From contig JACDZI010000013.1 in NCBI GenBank assembly GCA_013426785.1, positions 1 through 54,023 on the forward strand: DNA of 54,023 bases, in the 5' to 3' direction. The stretch comes from Rhodocyclaceae bacterium. GTDB lineage: Bacteria; Pseudomonadota; Gammaproteobacteria; Burkholderiales; Rhodocyclaceae. Below are positions 9,104-19,247 of this stretch, piece after piece. The translations under genes and the position numbers were made by a program. The stretch's first letter is position 1; every line of letters starts with the position of its first letter. Under the pieces are notes generated by a model that saw only the letters and a program-made list of their open reading frames with translations, did not search any database and was not told the origin of the DNA.

Positions 9104-10340
9104 TGACCACGGGTGGGGCAAAGACCCCGAACGTGGCAACCGTGGTGGTGGCGGACCACAGAACAACCAAGGCCCGCCCGATCTCGACGAGCTCTGGCGC
9201 GATTTCAATCGTCGCCTCGCCGGCATGCTGGGCAAGAAGCCCGGCAATAAGGGTAATGGCGGTGATAGTGGAGGCGGTGACACGGGTGTGCCGAAGCTGA
9301 CCCCGGGCCAGTTTGGCGGCGGCATTAGCCTGCTGATCGGCCTGGCGGTCGTGGTCTGGTTCGCCAGCGGCTTCTATATCGTCGATGCCAGCCAGCGCGG
9401 CGTGGTGCTGACCCTCGGCAAGTACAGCGAGACGACCGATCCTGGTTTGCGCTGGCGCCTACCGTGGCCGGTCCAGACCCATGAGATCGTCAATCTGACC
9501 GGTGTGCGCACCATCGAAGTGGGCTATCGCGGGTCGGAAAAGAACAAGGTGCTCAAGGAAGCCCTGATGCTGACCGACGACGAGAATATCGTCAGCGTAC
9601 AGTTTGCGGTGCAGTACCTGCTCAAGGATCCCAAGGATTACATCTTCAAGAACCGCCATGCTGATGATTCCGTGACGCAGGCCGCCGAGACAGCCATACG
9701 CGAGGTGGTGGGCAAGAACCGCATGGACTTCGTGCTCTACGAGGGCCGCGATGTGATCGCCGCCAATACGCAGAAGCTGATGCAGGACACCCTCGATCGT
9801 TACGAGACCGGCATTCAGATCCGGGCGGTGACGATGCAGGGCACTCAGCCGCCCGAACAGGTGCAGGCGGCCTTTGACGACGCCGTCAAGGCTGGCCAGG
9901 ACCGCGAACGGCAGAAAAACGAGGGCGAAGCCTACGCCAACGACGTGATCCCGCGTGCGCGTGGCACCGCCTCGCGGCTGCTGCAGGAGGCCGAGGGTTA
10001 TCGCGCTAGGCTGGTGGCGACGGCGGAAGGCGAAGCGTCGCGCTTCTCCAAGCTCTACTACGAGTATGCCAAGGCACCGGAAGTGACGCGCCAGCGTCTC
10101 TATCTCGAAACCATGCAGCAGGTCTTCGCCAATACCAGCAAGGTCATGGTCGACACCCGGGGTTCCGGCAATCTGCTGTATCTGCCCCTCGACAAGCTGA
10201 TGGGCGCGGCGGGTGCCACGGTGGCTACGCCACCTTCCGAGGTGGTGCCGGATCGTCCCTCGGCGCCGGCGTCGGCGATGGAAAATCGGGATGTGCGCAC
10301 GCGCGGATCCCTTGGTACGCGTGAGCGGGGAGATCGCTGA
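9093..10340 (+). CDS. hflK: FtsH protease modulator HflK (SPFH)
   Basis: HflK forms the HflKC membrane complex that encloses and modulates the FtsH protease. The protein of about 415 residues has a Gly/Asn/Pro-rich cytoplasmic N-terminus, one membrane segment near residues 80-100 (LLIGLAVVVWFASGFYIV) and an SPFH domain starting with DASQRGVVLTLGKY. The start MSLNDHGWG at 9093 matches HflK N-termini better than the ATG six codons upstream (9075). Either start overlaps the hflX end, implying translational coupling. The stop codon overlaps the hflC start (TGATG). Confidence 0.96.
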   Translation: MSLNDHGWGKDPERGNRGGGGPQNNQGPPDLDELWRDFNRRLAGMLGKKPGNKGNGGDSGGGDTGVPKLTPGQFGGGISLLIGLAVVVWFASGFYIVDASQRGVVLTLGKYSETTDPGLRWRLPWPVQTHEIVNLTGVRTIEVGYRGSEKNKVLKEALMLTDDENIVSVQFAVQYLLKDPKDYIFKNRHADDSVTQAAETAIREVVGKNRMDFVLYEGRDVIAANTQKLMQDTLDRYETGIQIRAVTMQGTQPPEQVQAAFDDAVKAGQDRERQKNEGEAYANDVIPRARGTASRLLQEAEGYRARLVATAEGEASRFSKLYYEYAKAPEVTRQRLYLETMQQVFANTSKVMVDTRGSGNLLYLPLDKLMGAAGATVATPPSEVVPDRPSAPASAMENRDVRTRGSLGTRERGDR

Positions 10341-11218
10341 TGCAACGACTGCCATTTTTCCTCGTTCTTGTGTTCGCCGTTTTCGGTCTGGCGGGTGCTA
10401 CGCTATTCACCGTCGATCAGCGCCAGTACGCGATCGTTTTCCAGCTTGGCGAGATCAAGGAAGTCATCAGGGAGCCTGGATTGTCATTCAAGTTGCCGAT
10501 GATCCAGAACGTGCGATTTTTCGACCGCCGCATCCTGACGCTCGATTCGGCCGAGCCGGAGCGCTTCCTGACCGCCGAGAAGAAGCCCGTGCTGGTCGAT
10601 TCCTTCGTCAAGTGGCGTATCGCCGACGTGAAGCAGTACTACATTTCCGTCGGCGGCGACGAGATGCTGGCGCGCACGCGACTTTCCCAGACCGTCAATT
10701 CCGGGCTGCGTGAGGAGTTCGGCAAGCGCACCGTGCATGACGTGGTGTCCGGCCGGCGCGACAAGATCATGGAAGACGTGCAGAAGAAGGCGGACTTGGA
10801 CGCCCGCCAGATCGGTGTCGAGATCGTCGATGTACGCCTGAAGCGTGTCGACCTGCCGCCCGAAGTCTCTGAGTCGGTCTATCGCCGCATGGAAACCGAG
10901 CGCAAGCGGGTCGCCAACGAGTTGCGTTCCGAGGGGGCCGCCGAAGCGGAGAAAATCCGTGCTGACGCCGACAAGCAACGCGAGGTGATCGTCGCCGAAG
11001 CCTATCGCGATGCGCAGAAGATCAAGGGCGAGGGCGATGCCAAGGCGGCATCGATCTATGGCAAGGCCTTTGGCGAGAGTCCCGAATTCTACGCCTTCTA
11101 CCGTAGTCTCGAAGCCTATCGCCAGAGTTTCAGCCACAAGAGCGATCTGCTGGTGATCGATCCGAGCGCCGATTTCTTCAAGTATCTGAGGAGCGGCAGC
11201 AAGGGTGGCGGCAAATAA
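10340..11218 (+). CDS. hflC: FtsH protease modulator HflC (SPFH)
   Basis: HflC (292 residues) is the partner of HflK in the SPFH complex around FtsH. It has an N-terminal membrane anchor (LPFFLVLVFAVFGLAGATLF), then TVDQRQYAIVFQLGEI, and a long helical region with alternating charged residues (EAEKIRADADKQREVIVAEA) typical of the family. Its ATG overlaps the hflK stop by one base. Confidence 0.97.
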   Translation: MQRLPFFLVLVFAVFGLAGATLFTVDQRQYAIVFQLGEIKEVIREPGLSFKLPMIQNVRFFDRRILTLDSAEPERFLTAEKKPVLVDSFVKWRIADVKQYYISVGGDEMLARTRLSQTVNSGLREEFGKRTVHDVVSGRRDKIMEDVQKKADLDARQIGVEIVDVRLKRVDLPPEVSESVYRRMETERKRVANELRSEGAAEAEKIRADADKQREVIVAEAYRDAQKIKGEGDAKAASIYGKAFGESPEFYAFYRSLEAYRQSFSHKSDLLVIDPSADFFKYLRSGSKGGGK

Positions 11219-11233
11219 TCCCTGCGCTCTTCC

Positions 11234-11416
11234 ATGACTACCCTGCTGTTGGCGTTCGGCCTGATGCTGGTGATCGAGGGTCTGTTGCCCTTCGTCGCCC
11301 CGCGGGTGTGGCGCGAAACCTTCCGCCGCGTCACGGAACTGACTGACGGGCAACTGCGCTTCATCGGCCTTACCTCGGTCATCATCGGCGTGGCACTGCT
11401 GACGCTGTTCGGTTAA
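11234..11416 (+). CDS. DUF2065 family small membrane protein
   Basis: This 60-residue protein has two predicted membrane segments ([20 protein letters not shown] and [19 protein letters not shown]) with a short basic/acidic loop between them. It belongs to the DUF2065 (YjeT-like) family, which commonly lies next to hflC. The function is unknown. It lies 15 nt after hflC and 5 nt before hisZ, inside the operon. Confidence 0.9.
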   Translation: MTTLLLAFGLMLVIEGLLPFVAPRVWRETFRRVTELTDGQLRFIGLTSVIIGVALLTLFG

Positions 11417-11421
11417 TCATA

Positions 11422-12579
11422 ATGCATACATGGTTGCTGCCCGAAGCCATCGAGGATCTCCTGCCTGCCGAAGCGGCCCAGATCGAAGCTTTGCGCCGCC
11501 GCCTGCTGGATGAATTCGCTCTTAACGGTTTTCAACTGGTGGTGCCGCCACTCCTCGAATTCGCTGATGCCTTGCTGTCCGAGAGCGATGCCGACCTGAG
11601 CCTGCGTACCTTCAAGCTGGTCGATCAACTGTCCGGCCGTACGCTGGCCCTGCGTGCCGATACCACGCCGCAAGTCTCACGCATTGATGCCCATCTGCTC
11701 AATCGCCAGGGCGTCACCCGGCTCTGCTATTGCGGCAGCGTGCTGCATACACGGCCCTCGAACCTGCTGGGAACGCGCGAACCGTTACAGATCGGCGCGG
11801 AACTCTACGGCCATGCCGGCCTGGAGGCCGATCATGAAGTCGTCAGCCTGCTGGCCGAGGCCTTGCGCCTTGCCGACCTACCGCCAAGTCGCATTGATCT
11901 CGGTCACGTCGGTATTTTCCGGGCACTGACTGATGGACTCAGGCTGGCGCCCAGACTCGATCAGGCGCTGTTCGACGCCCTGCAGGCCAAGGATGTACCC
12001 GCCCTACGTGAATTGACCACCGGTTTGCCCGACCCGCAGCGTGCCGGCCTACTGTTCTTGCCCGAACTTTATGGTGGTATCGAGGTACTGGCCCGGGCCG
12101 CTGCCTGCCTGCCGGCCCTGCCGCAAATCTCGCGTGCCCTCGGCGATCTCCTGCGCCTGGCGACCGATCTTTCCAGGCTGCCATTGTCCTTCGATCTGGC
12201 CGACCTGCGCGGTTACCACTATCACAGTGGTGTCGTGTTTGCGGCCTATTGCGACAACAGCCCCTCGGCCCTGGCGCTAGGCGGACGTTACGATTCTATC
12301 GGCGCGCGCTTCGGCCGTGCCCGGCCGGCGACCGGTTTTTCGCTGGATCTGCGTGCGCTGGCCCGGCTGTCGGCGCCGCAACCGTTTCCGGGGGCGATAC
12401 TCGCGCCCTGGCCAGAGGATGAGGTGTTGCGGGCTGAAATCGGGCGGCTGCGCGAGCGTGGCGAGGTTGTCGTGCTTGCCTTGCCCGGACATGTCGGCGG
12501 CTGGCGCGAAGCGGGTTGTGACCGCCAGTTGGTACGGCGCGACGACTGGTGGATCATTGAACCCTTGATGGAAAATTAA
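11422..12579 (+). CDS. hisZ: ATP phosphoribosyltransferase regulatory subunit HisZ
   Basis: HisZ (385 residues) is a catalytically inactive paralogue of histidyl-tRNA synthetase that combines with the short form of HisG to make the first enzyme of histidine synthesis. The class II synthetase-like core is seen in [18 protein letters not shown] and in the C-terminal [26 protein letters not shown]. It lacks the anticodon-binding domain of true HisRS. The hisG gene is not in the window, as is usual for this arrangement. Confidence 0.95.
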   Translation: MHTWLLPEAIEDLLPAEAAQIEALRRRLLDEFALNGFQLVVPPLLEFADALLSESDADLSLRTFKLVDQLSGRTLALRADTTPQVSRIDAHLLNRQGVTRLCYCGSVLHTRPSNLLGTREPLQIGAELYGHAGLEADHEVVSLLAEALRLADLPPSRIDLGHVGIFRALTDGLRLAPRLDQALFDALQAKDVPALRELTTGLPDPQRAGLLFLPELYGGIEVLARAAACLPALPQISRALGDLLRLATDLSRLPLSFDLADLRGYHYHSGVVFAAYCDNSPSALALGGRYDSIGARFGRARPATGFSLDLRALARLSAPQPFPGAILAPWPEDEVLRAEIGRLRERGEVVVLALPGHVGGWREAGCDRQLVRRDDWWIIEPLMEN

Positions 12580-13902
<1,323 letters not shown>

Positions 13903-13912
13903 CCTGCCTGAA

Positions 13913-13935
13913 AAAATCGGCGCTGGCGGGACGGC
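13913..13935 (+). repeat. Dispersed 23-bp repeat, copy 4 (3' of purA)
   Basis: This copy matches 22 of 23 positions and starts 10 nt after the purA stop codon, in the same orientation as the gene. The 13903-14040 spacer holds little else that is recognisable. Confidence 0.85.
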
Positions 13936-14040
13936 GGCTGGGGCGAGGTAACAATCTCTTACACTTTGTCATCCTGCTGCAGGTCTCTCGCGTTGAGTCG
14001 ATGCTCATAATGCGAGCATGAGGAAACAGCGGGGGGCGCG

Positions 14041-14415
14041 ATGAAATCGTTAATCAGGTTGGGTGGTGCGATGCTGCTGCTGGTTGTGTTGGGCGGCAAT
14101 GCCTGGGCCGATCGTGGCTGGCACCATCCGCGCAGTTCGATCCAGTTCGGCATTCAGGTCGGCCCCCCGTGGGGCTACCCGTACCCCGTTTACCCATCCC
14201 CCGTCTTCTGGCCACCGGTTTATACGGGGGTGCCGGTGATTGTGACCTCGCCGCCACCGCCGCCTGTCTATATCGAACGGGCACCCACGCAGCCGGACGT
14301 GCCGGTGCTGGAGTACGGCTACTGGTACTACTGCCAGGAGGCGCAGGCTTATTATCCACAAGTGAAACAGTGTGCCGGCAACTGGCAGAAAGTTTCGCCG
14401 CGCCCGGCGCAATGA
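14041..14415 (+). CDS. exported Pro/Tyr-rich hypothetical protein
   Basis: The 124-residue protein starts with a classical signal peptide (MKSLIRLGGAMLLLVVLGGNAWA). The middle is rich in Pro and Tyr (PYPVYPSPVFWPPVY, SPPPPPVYIER). The C-terminus carries the pattern YWYYC...YYPQVKQC..NWQKV, with two cysteines that could form a disulfide; similar ends occur in many uncharacterised betaproteobacterial envelope proteins. The function is unknown. It lies 26 nt before the glycine-zipper lipoprotein gene, with which it may be cotranscribed. Confidence 0.75.
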   Translation: MKSLIRLGGAMLLLVVLGGNAWADRGWHHPRSSIQFGIQVGPPWGYPYPVYPSPVFWPPVYTGVPVIVTSPPPPPVYIERAPTQPDVPVLEYGYWYYCQEAQAYYPQVKQCAGNWQKVSPRPAQ

Positions 14416-14441
14416 AGTGCTGAGCACGCAAGGAGATTGAA

Positions 14442-14954
14442 ATGCGCAAGGGACTGATCGCTACCGCCATGTCGGCCGCTTTGCTCGCTGCCTGCGCGAG
14501 CATTCCTACCGGCCCGAACGTGATGGCCTTGCCCGGTACGGGCAAGAGCTTCGACGATTTTCGCCGTGATGACCTCAGTTGTCGTGACTTCGCCTTCCAG
14601 CAGATTGGCGGCAAGGCGCGCGAAGATGCCGCGAACAATAAAGCGCTTAGCCATGCGGCGGTTGGTACCGCGATCGGTGCGGTAGCCGGTGCCGCGTTAG
14701 GCGGTAAAAGCGGCGCAGGAGCCGGTGCCGGCATGGGGCTGATCGTCGGTAGCGCGTCGGGTGCAGGTGCCTCTGATTCAGCCGTGTATGGCAGCCAGCG
14801 CCAGTACGACATCGCCTATGTGCAGTGCATGTACGGGCTGGGGCACCGGGTGCCGGTCAGCGGCAATTACCTGCCCCCGGTGCAGCAGCCACCGGCAAAC
14901 GCAGTAGTGCCACCGCCTCCCCCGCCCGGTACGCCGCCTCCGCCGCCACGTTAA
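14442..14954 (+). CDS. glycine-zipper lipoprotein
   Basis: This 170-residue protein has a lipoprotein signal (ALLAAC) and a glycine-zipper segment (AAVGTAIGAVAGAALGGKSGAGAGAGMG), a membrane-associating pattern found in several outer-membrane lipoproteins. The C-terminus is a proline run (PPPPPPGTPPPPPR). AAGGAG lies 7 nt before the ATG. It is followed directly by a strong terminator. The function is unknown; an envelope role is inferred. Confidence 0.8.
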   Translation: MRKGLIATAMSAALLAACASIPTGPNVMALPGTGKSFDDFRRDDLSCRDFAFQQIGGKAREDAANNKALSHAAVGTAIGAVAGAALGGKSGAGAGAGMGLIVGSASGAGASDSAVYGSQRQYDIAYVQCMYGLGHRVPVSGNYLPPVQQPPANAVVPPPPPPGTPPPPPR

Positions 14955-14960
14955 GTGAAA

Positions 14961-14985
14961 AACCCGGCTTGCGCCGGGTTTTTTC
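14961..14985. terminator. bidirectional rho-independent terminator
   Basis: A perfect 8-bp stem (AACCCGGC / GCCGGGTT) with the loop TTGC is followed by TTTT on the plus strand and preceded by AAAA. It can therefore end transcription both of the lipoprotein gene (+) and of nrdJ (-). Confidence 0.9.
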
Positions 14986-15002
14986 TTGAAGACAGCGTTC
15001 GT

Positions 15003-17972
15003 TCAACCGCAGGTGCCGACGGCGCCGCAGGCAGTGCAAAAATCGCAGCCGTCCTTGCGGATTACCGTCATGTTGCCGCACTCGGCACACAGGGAACCCT
15101 GCGTCACTTTGACATCGCCCTTTTCGCGCGGGGTTTCGAGGATGCCCATTTCCCGCGTCGGGTAGCCGTGTTCGTCGAGGATGCCGAGCATGGCGTAACG
15201 GTGCATGATCAGGCGGGCGATGTAGGCGACGGTCGAGGGCCAGTTCTGCTGCTTGTTGGAGCCGGGCACGCGCGCCATGAAATCGCCGAGCGGCTCGGGG
15301 TAGTTGAGCAGCTTGCGCAGCTTCATGCCGATCCAGGCCGGGTCCATCACGCGCATGTCGAGCGACAGCAGCTTGGTCAGGCCGTCGAGGGCACGTGGGT
15401 AGTTGCCGGAGAGCCAGCAGGAGTAGGGGCGCGTCACGCCGTCGGGCAGAGTGATTTCCTTCAGGCCGAGCACGAAGTCCTCGCGCGAGGCCGGATTGAC
15501 GATATCCACGGTCCAGGAAAGCGTGCCGTCGGTACCGGTCTTTGGCTCGTCGCGGCTGAACATGCAGTCGAGCACCGGCGTGGTAGCGTCGTTGGCTACT
15601 GTGTCGAGCGCGCCAAGCTGTTCGCAGCGGTAGCGGATCACCTGGGCCATGGCCGAGACCGGGCCGGGCATCATGCGCAGTTCGCCGTGGGGTGGCATGG
15701 CCATCTCGAACGGTTCCTCGCCGACCGTGCTGGCCAGCACGTCGAGTTTCAACTTGAGCCAGGCCGGGTCGTTGGCACGCATGTCCATCGACAGCGTCTT
15801 GGCGACGGCACCGAGGCCGCGCGGCTGCTCGGAGCCATTCACCCAGATTTCGAAAGGCACGGCCTGGCGCTTGTCGTTCTCGATCTGGCCGACGAACAGG
15901 GCGAACTCGCCGTGCGGTGTCTCGATCATGTAAGTCCAGGCAGCATTGCCATCGGTGAGCCTGGGCCGGCCGGGCCAACGCAGGCTGGCCAGCACCGGGG
16001 CCGGGAGCGAGCCGATCTTGAGGCGGCGGTTGGCGCCGTCGATAGTCACGTCCTGCGGCTGCTTCTGGGTCTGCGCCTGGGTTTGTGCCGGGGGCGGTTC
16101 GACTGAGAGCACGCTGCCGAGCACCTTGTTGGGCCGGTAGGTAGCGAGGCCCTTGAGGCCGGCCTTCCAGGCCGTCAGGTAGAGATCCTCGAACTCGCCG
16201 TAGGGGTAGTCCTCGGGCACGTTGACCGTCTTGGAGATGGCGGTGTCGATGTAGGGTGCAACGGCCGCGACCATGTCCTTGTGGGCTTGGGCCGAGATTT
16301 CCAGGGCGGTGACGAAGTAGTCGGGCAGCTTGCTGACATCTCCACCCTGATGCTGGTAGAGGCGCCAGGCGTAGTCCTCGACGGCGTAGATCTTGTGCGT
16401 GCCGTCAGCCATGCGCTTTTTGCGGGTGTAGGTCCAGGAGAAGGGCGGCTCGATGCCGTTCGAGGCATTGTCGGCGAAAGCCAGCGAGATGGTGCCGGTC
16501 GGGGCGATCGACAGCAGGTGCGAGTTCCGGATGCCGTATTTGCGGACCTGATCCTTGATGTGCTGGGGCAGGCGCGAGGCGAAGTTGCCGCCGGAGAGGT
16601 AGAGATCTGCATTGAACAGCGGGAAGGCGCCGCGCTCGCGGGCAAGTTCGACCGAGGCCAGGTAGGCGCGGTCACGCATGAACTCGGAGATCTTGGCGGC
16701 GGTCAGGCGCGCCTCGTCGGTGTCGTAGCGCAGGCCGAGCATGATCAGCGCATCGCCGAGGCCGGTGAAACCAAGGCCGACGCGGCGCTTGCTGGCGGCC
16801 TCCTGGGCCTGCTGTGGCAGTGGCCAGTGGGTGATGTCGAGCACGTTGTCGAGCATGCGCACGGAAGTGTCGATGACTTTGCCGAATCCACTGTAGTCGA
16901 AGTCGGCGGTCTCGGAGAAGGCGTGGTTCACGAACAGGGTCAGGTTGATCGAGCCCAGGCAGCAGCAGCCATAGGGCGGCAGCGGCTGTTCGGCGCAGGG
17001 GTTGGTCGCCTCGATGGTCTCGCAGTAGTTGAGGTTGTTGTCCTTGTTCATGCGGTCGATGAACAGAATGCCCGGTTCGGCGTGATCATAGGTCGAGCGC
17101 ATCACCTGTTCCCACAACTCCCGTGCCGGCATCTTGCGATAGACCCACAGGCCATCGTCACGTTGGAAGGCGCCGCCCTGTTTGACGTCGGCACAGGGCT
17201 CGGCGCGATGCACCAGTTCGATGTCGCCGCTACTTTCGACTGCCTTCATAAAGGTGTCGGTGACGCCGATCGAGATGTTGAAGTTAGTCAGGTCGCCGTG
17301 ATCCTTGGCGTGGATGAAGGCTTCGATGTCCGGGTGGTCGCAGCGCAGCACGCCCATCTGCGCGCCGCGGCGCGAACCGGCGGATTCGACCGTCTCGCAG
17401 GAGCGGTCGAATACACGCATGTAGGAAACCGGGCCGGAGGCACGCGATTGGGTGCCCTTGACGCGGGCGCCGACCGGGCGGATGCTGGAAAAGTCATAAC
17501 CGACGCCGCCGCCGCGCCGCATGGTTTCGGCGGCTTGCAACAGGGCAGTATAAATGCCGGGACGGTCTTCGACGATCTCGGAGATCGAATCGCCGACCGG
17601 TTGCACGAAGCAGTTGATCAGTGTGGCGCACAGGTTGGTACCGGCGGCCGAGTTGATGCGGCCGGCCGGCACGAAGCCGTTTTCCTGGGCGTCGAGAAAG
17701 CGGGCTTCCCAGGTCGGGCGGCGCTCTTCGGCTTCGACGCATGCCAGGGCGCGGGCGACGCGGGTGCGCACGTCGCGCACGTCGCGCTCATTGCCCTTTG
17801 CGTATTTTTCGAGCAGTACTTCGCCTGAGATTTCCTGCGGCAGGGGCAACCCCAACTGCCCCGTGTATTCCTGGGTGGTTTCCTGAAAGGTGTCGGGTGT
17901 CGTCTGGTCCATGGTCATGTTCTGGTTTTCTGATGGATTGGTGGAGTGCGATATACGGGAGCGGCGAAGCAT
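15003..17972 (-). CDS. nrdJ: adenosylcobalamin-dependent ribonucleoside-diphosphate reductase (class II)
   Basis: The protein of about 989 residues reduces ribonucleotides to deoxyribonucleotides using a cobalamin-derived radical, with or without oxygen. The class II core is clear: [29 protein letters not shown] with the thiyl-radical cysteine region, and [12 protein letters not shown]. The C-terminal third (after about residue 670) is a duplicated TSCPD-type extension and a zinc-ribbon-like tail, CAECGN...CDFCTACG. The ATG at 17972 has GGAGG 7 nt upstream and is chosen; the open frame reaches 18026, and an ATG at 17918 is another possibility. No partner radical-generating subunit is nearby, as expected for this class. 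Confidence 0.95.
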   Translation of the reverse strand: MLRRSRISHSTNPSENQNMTMDQTTPDTFQETTQEYTGQLGLPLPQEISGEVLLEKYAKGNERDVRDVRTRVARALACVEAEERRPTWEARFLDAQENGFVPAGRINSAAGTNLCATLINCFVQPVGDSISEIVEDRPGIYTALLQAAETMRRGGGVGYDFSSIRPVGARVKGTQSRASGPVSYMRVFDRSCETVESAGSRRGAQMGVLRCDHPDIEAFIHAKDHGDLTNFNISIGVTDTFMKAVESSGDIELVHRAEPCADVKQGGAFQRDDGLWVYRKMPARELWEQVMRSTYDHAEPGILFIDRMNKDNNLNYCETIEATNPCAEQPLPPYGCCCLGSINLTLFVNHAFSETADFDYSGFGKVIDTSVRMLDNVLDITHWPLPQQAQEAASKRRVGLGFTGLGDALIMLGLRYDTDEARLTAAKISEFMRDRAYLASVELARERGAFPLFNADLYLSGGNFASRLPQHIKDQVRKYGIRNSHLLSIAPTGTISLAFADNASNGIEPPFSWTYTRKKRMADGTHKIYAVEDYAWRLYQHQGGDVSKLPDYFVTALEISAQAHKDMVAAVAPYIDTAISKTVNVPEDYPYGEFEDLYLTAWKAGLKGLATYRPNKVLGSVLSVEPPPAQTQAQTQKQPQDVTIDGANRRLKIGSLPAPVLASLRWPGRPRLTDGNAAWTYMIETPHGEFALFVGQIENDKRQAVPFEIWVNGSEQPRGLGAVAKTLSMDMRANDPAWLKLKLDVLASTVGEEPFEMAMPPHGELRMMPGPVSAMAQVIRYRCEQLGALDTVANDATTPVLDCMFSRDEPKTGTDGTLSWTVDIVNPASREDFVLGLKEITLPDGVTRPYSCWLSGNYPRALDGLTKLLSLDMRVMDPAWIGMKLRKLLNYPEPLGDFMARVPGSNKQQNWPSTVAYIARLIMHRYAMLGILDEHGYPTREMGILETPREKGDVKVTQGSLCAECGNMTVIRKDGCDFCTACGAVGTCG

Positions 17973-18332
17973 AGCGAGACCTCCGGAATGTGCAAAGAAA
18001 TAAATTTTTGCTCCCTTATAAAACAATGAGTTGTAAAAATCTCTAGTGGCTACTGAAATTTATACCACTACCTATAGTAGGTTCTGTTTCCGGAAAAGCA
18101 TGCGAAAAATCAGTCTGTTGTCGGTATTTGGTAAGGTGGGGCGCGAAGCGGATTTGTTGCGCCGCATCATCCGATGGTGCTTGCAGGGGGTTGACAGCGC
18201 ACCGATGATGCCGACTCGTCCGTCCGATGTGGTATTGATGAAATTAAGGCTATGACAAAAGTAAAGATGCAGCCGTTATTTTCCCTGTCCGGGGCCTTGC
18301 ATCGTTAAACTGCGGCCTTGGTCAGAGGAAGA
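17973..18332. promoter_or_regulatory. divergent promoter region between nrdJ and the HD-domain gene
   Basis: This 360-nt spacer is AT-rich near nrdJ. It contains a perfect inverted repeat ACCTA-TAG-TAGGT at 18070-18082 and an imperfect ACAA...TTGT element near 18023-18034, either of which could be an operator. I see no cobalamin riboswitch or clear NrdR box pair. A weak open frame at 18046-18255 lacks a ribosome-binding site and is not accepted as a gene. Confidence 0.4.
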
Positions 18333-19247
18333 ATGATAGACAGTCCTTCACTGGAAATTGGCAACACCCACGACTTCTGCGAGGTGCGCGCGCAGGTGCA
18401 TCGTCTCGTCCAGGCAATTCGTCCCGGTCACGAAATGGAACACATCGATCAGGCGTTTGCCCTGATCGAATCGGGGTGCCTCGGCATTCTGGCCGGTTAT
18501 TCGCCCCTGCTGACACCTTACCACAATACCGGTCATGTGCTGGAAGTCGTGTTGTGCAGTGCCCGTCTGTTGCATGGTCTGCACCTGGGTGGACAATCGC
18601 TCGACGCGCTGACCATCGATGCCTGTATCGTTGGCGCACTGCTGCATGATTCCGGCTACCTGATGACGAGCGGAGAAACAGAGGGTACCGGCGCACAATT
18701 CATCCTCACCCACGTGGTGCGCGGTGTTGCGTTCGCGGAGAAACAGATGGTGAATTTCCTGCCGCCCGACCTGTTGCGCGCCACCGGCAAGGTCATCGTG
18801 ACGACCGACCACCGCCCGGTGGCGATCATGCCCGAGTACGACAACCGGGCCCAGCAACTCGCGGCCTGGGTGACGGCGACGGCCGACCTGATCGGGCAGA
18901 TGGCCAACCGCGAATATCTCGAACGCCTGCTGCTGCTCTATTTCGAGTTACGCGAGGCGGGCATCGACTTCTTCAACGATGTCCATGACCTGCTGGAAAA
19001 GACCGACGGTTTCTACAAACTGATGGCGGCGCGCCTGCAGAATGAACTGGGTGGGCTGGCGCCGTACCTCACCAGGCACTTCGACCAGGCCCGCGGCGTG
19101 CGGCGCAATTTCTACGTCGAATCGATCGACCGCAATCTCGACTACCTGGCCACCCTCGTCAAACAGGAGCGGAAGGAACGCTTCGAGCGGCTCAAGCGCG
19201 GCGGCATCGTCGAGCAGGTGATCCAGTTGATCGAGAAGAACAACTAG
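18333..19247 (+). CDS. HD-domain (PDEase-like) phosphohydrolase
   Basis: The 304-residue protein has a metal-dependent HD fold like that of cyclic-nucleotide phosphodiesterases: YHNTGHVLEVV supplies the HNxxH motif, ALLHDSGYL the HD pair, and TTDHRP a further metal ligand. The substrate is unknown. AGAGGA lies 4 nt before the ATG; the longer frame from a TTG at 18318 is not favoured. The C-terminus is highly charged and helical. The gene converges on uup, and the two stop codons overlap by two bases. Confidence 0.75.
   Translation: MIDSPSLEIGNTHDFCEVRAQVHRLVQAIRPGHEMEHIDQAFALIESGCLGILAGYSPLLTPYHNTGHVLEVVLCSARLLHGLHLGGQSLDALTIDACIVGALLHDSGYLMTSGETEGTGAQFILTHVVRGVAFAEKQMVNFLPPDLLRATGKVIVTTDHRPVAIMPEYDNRAQQLAAWVTATADLIGQMANREYLERLLLLYFELREAGIDFFNDVHDLLEKTDGFYKLMAARLQNELGGLAPYLTRHFDQARGVRRNFYVESIDRNLDYLATLVKQERKERFERLKRGGIVEQVIQLIEKNN

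Noticed and set aside
18046-18255. 69-residue open frame between nrdJ and the HD-domain gene
   Set aside because: There is no ribosome-binding site, no recognisable motif, and it covers the divergent promoter region.
17973-18332. Cobalamin riboswitch upstream of nrdJ
   Set aside because: I could not find the B12-box or the expected paired elements in this AT-rich stretch.
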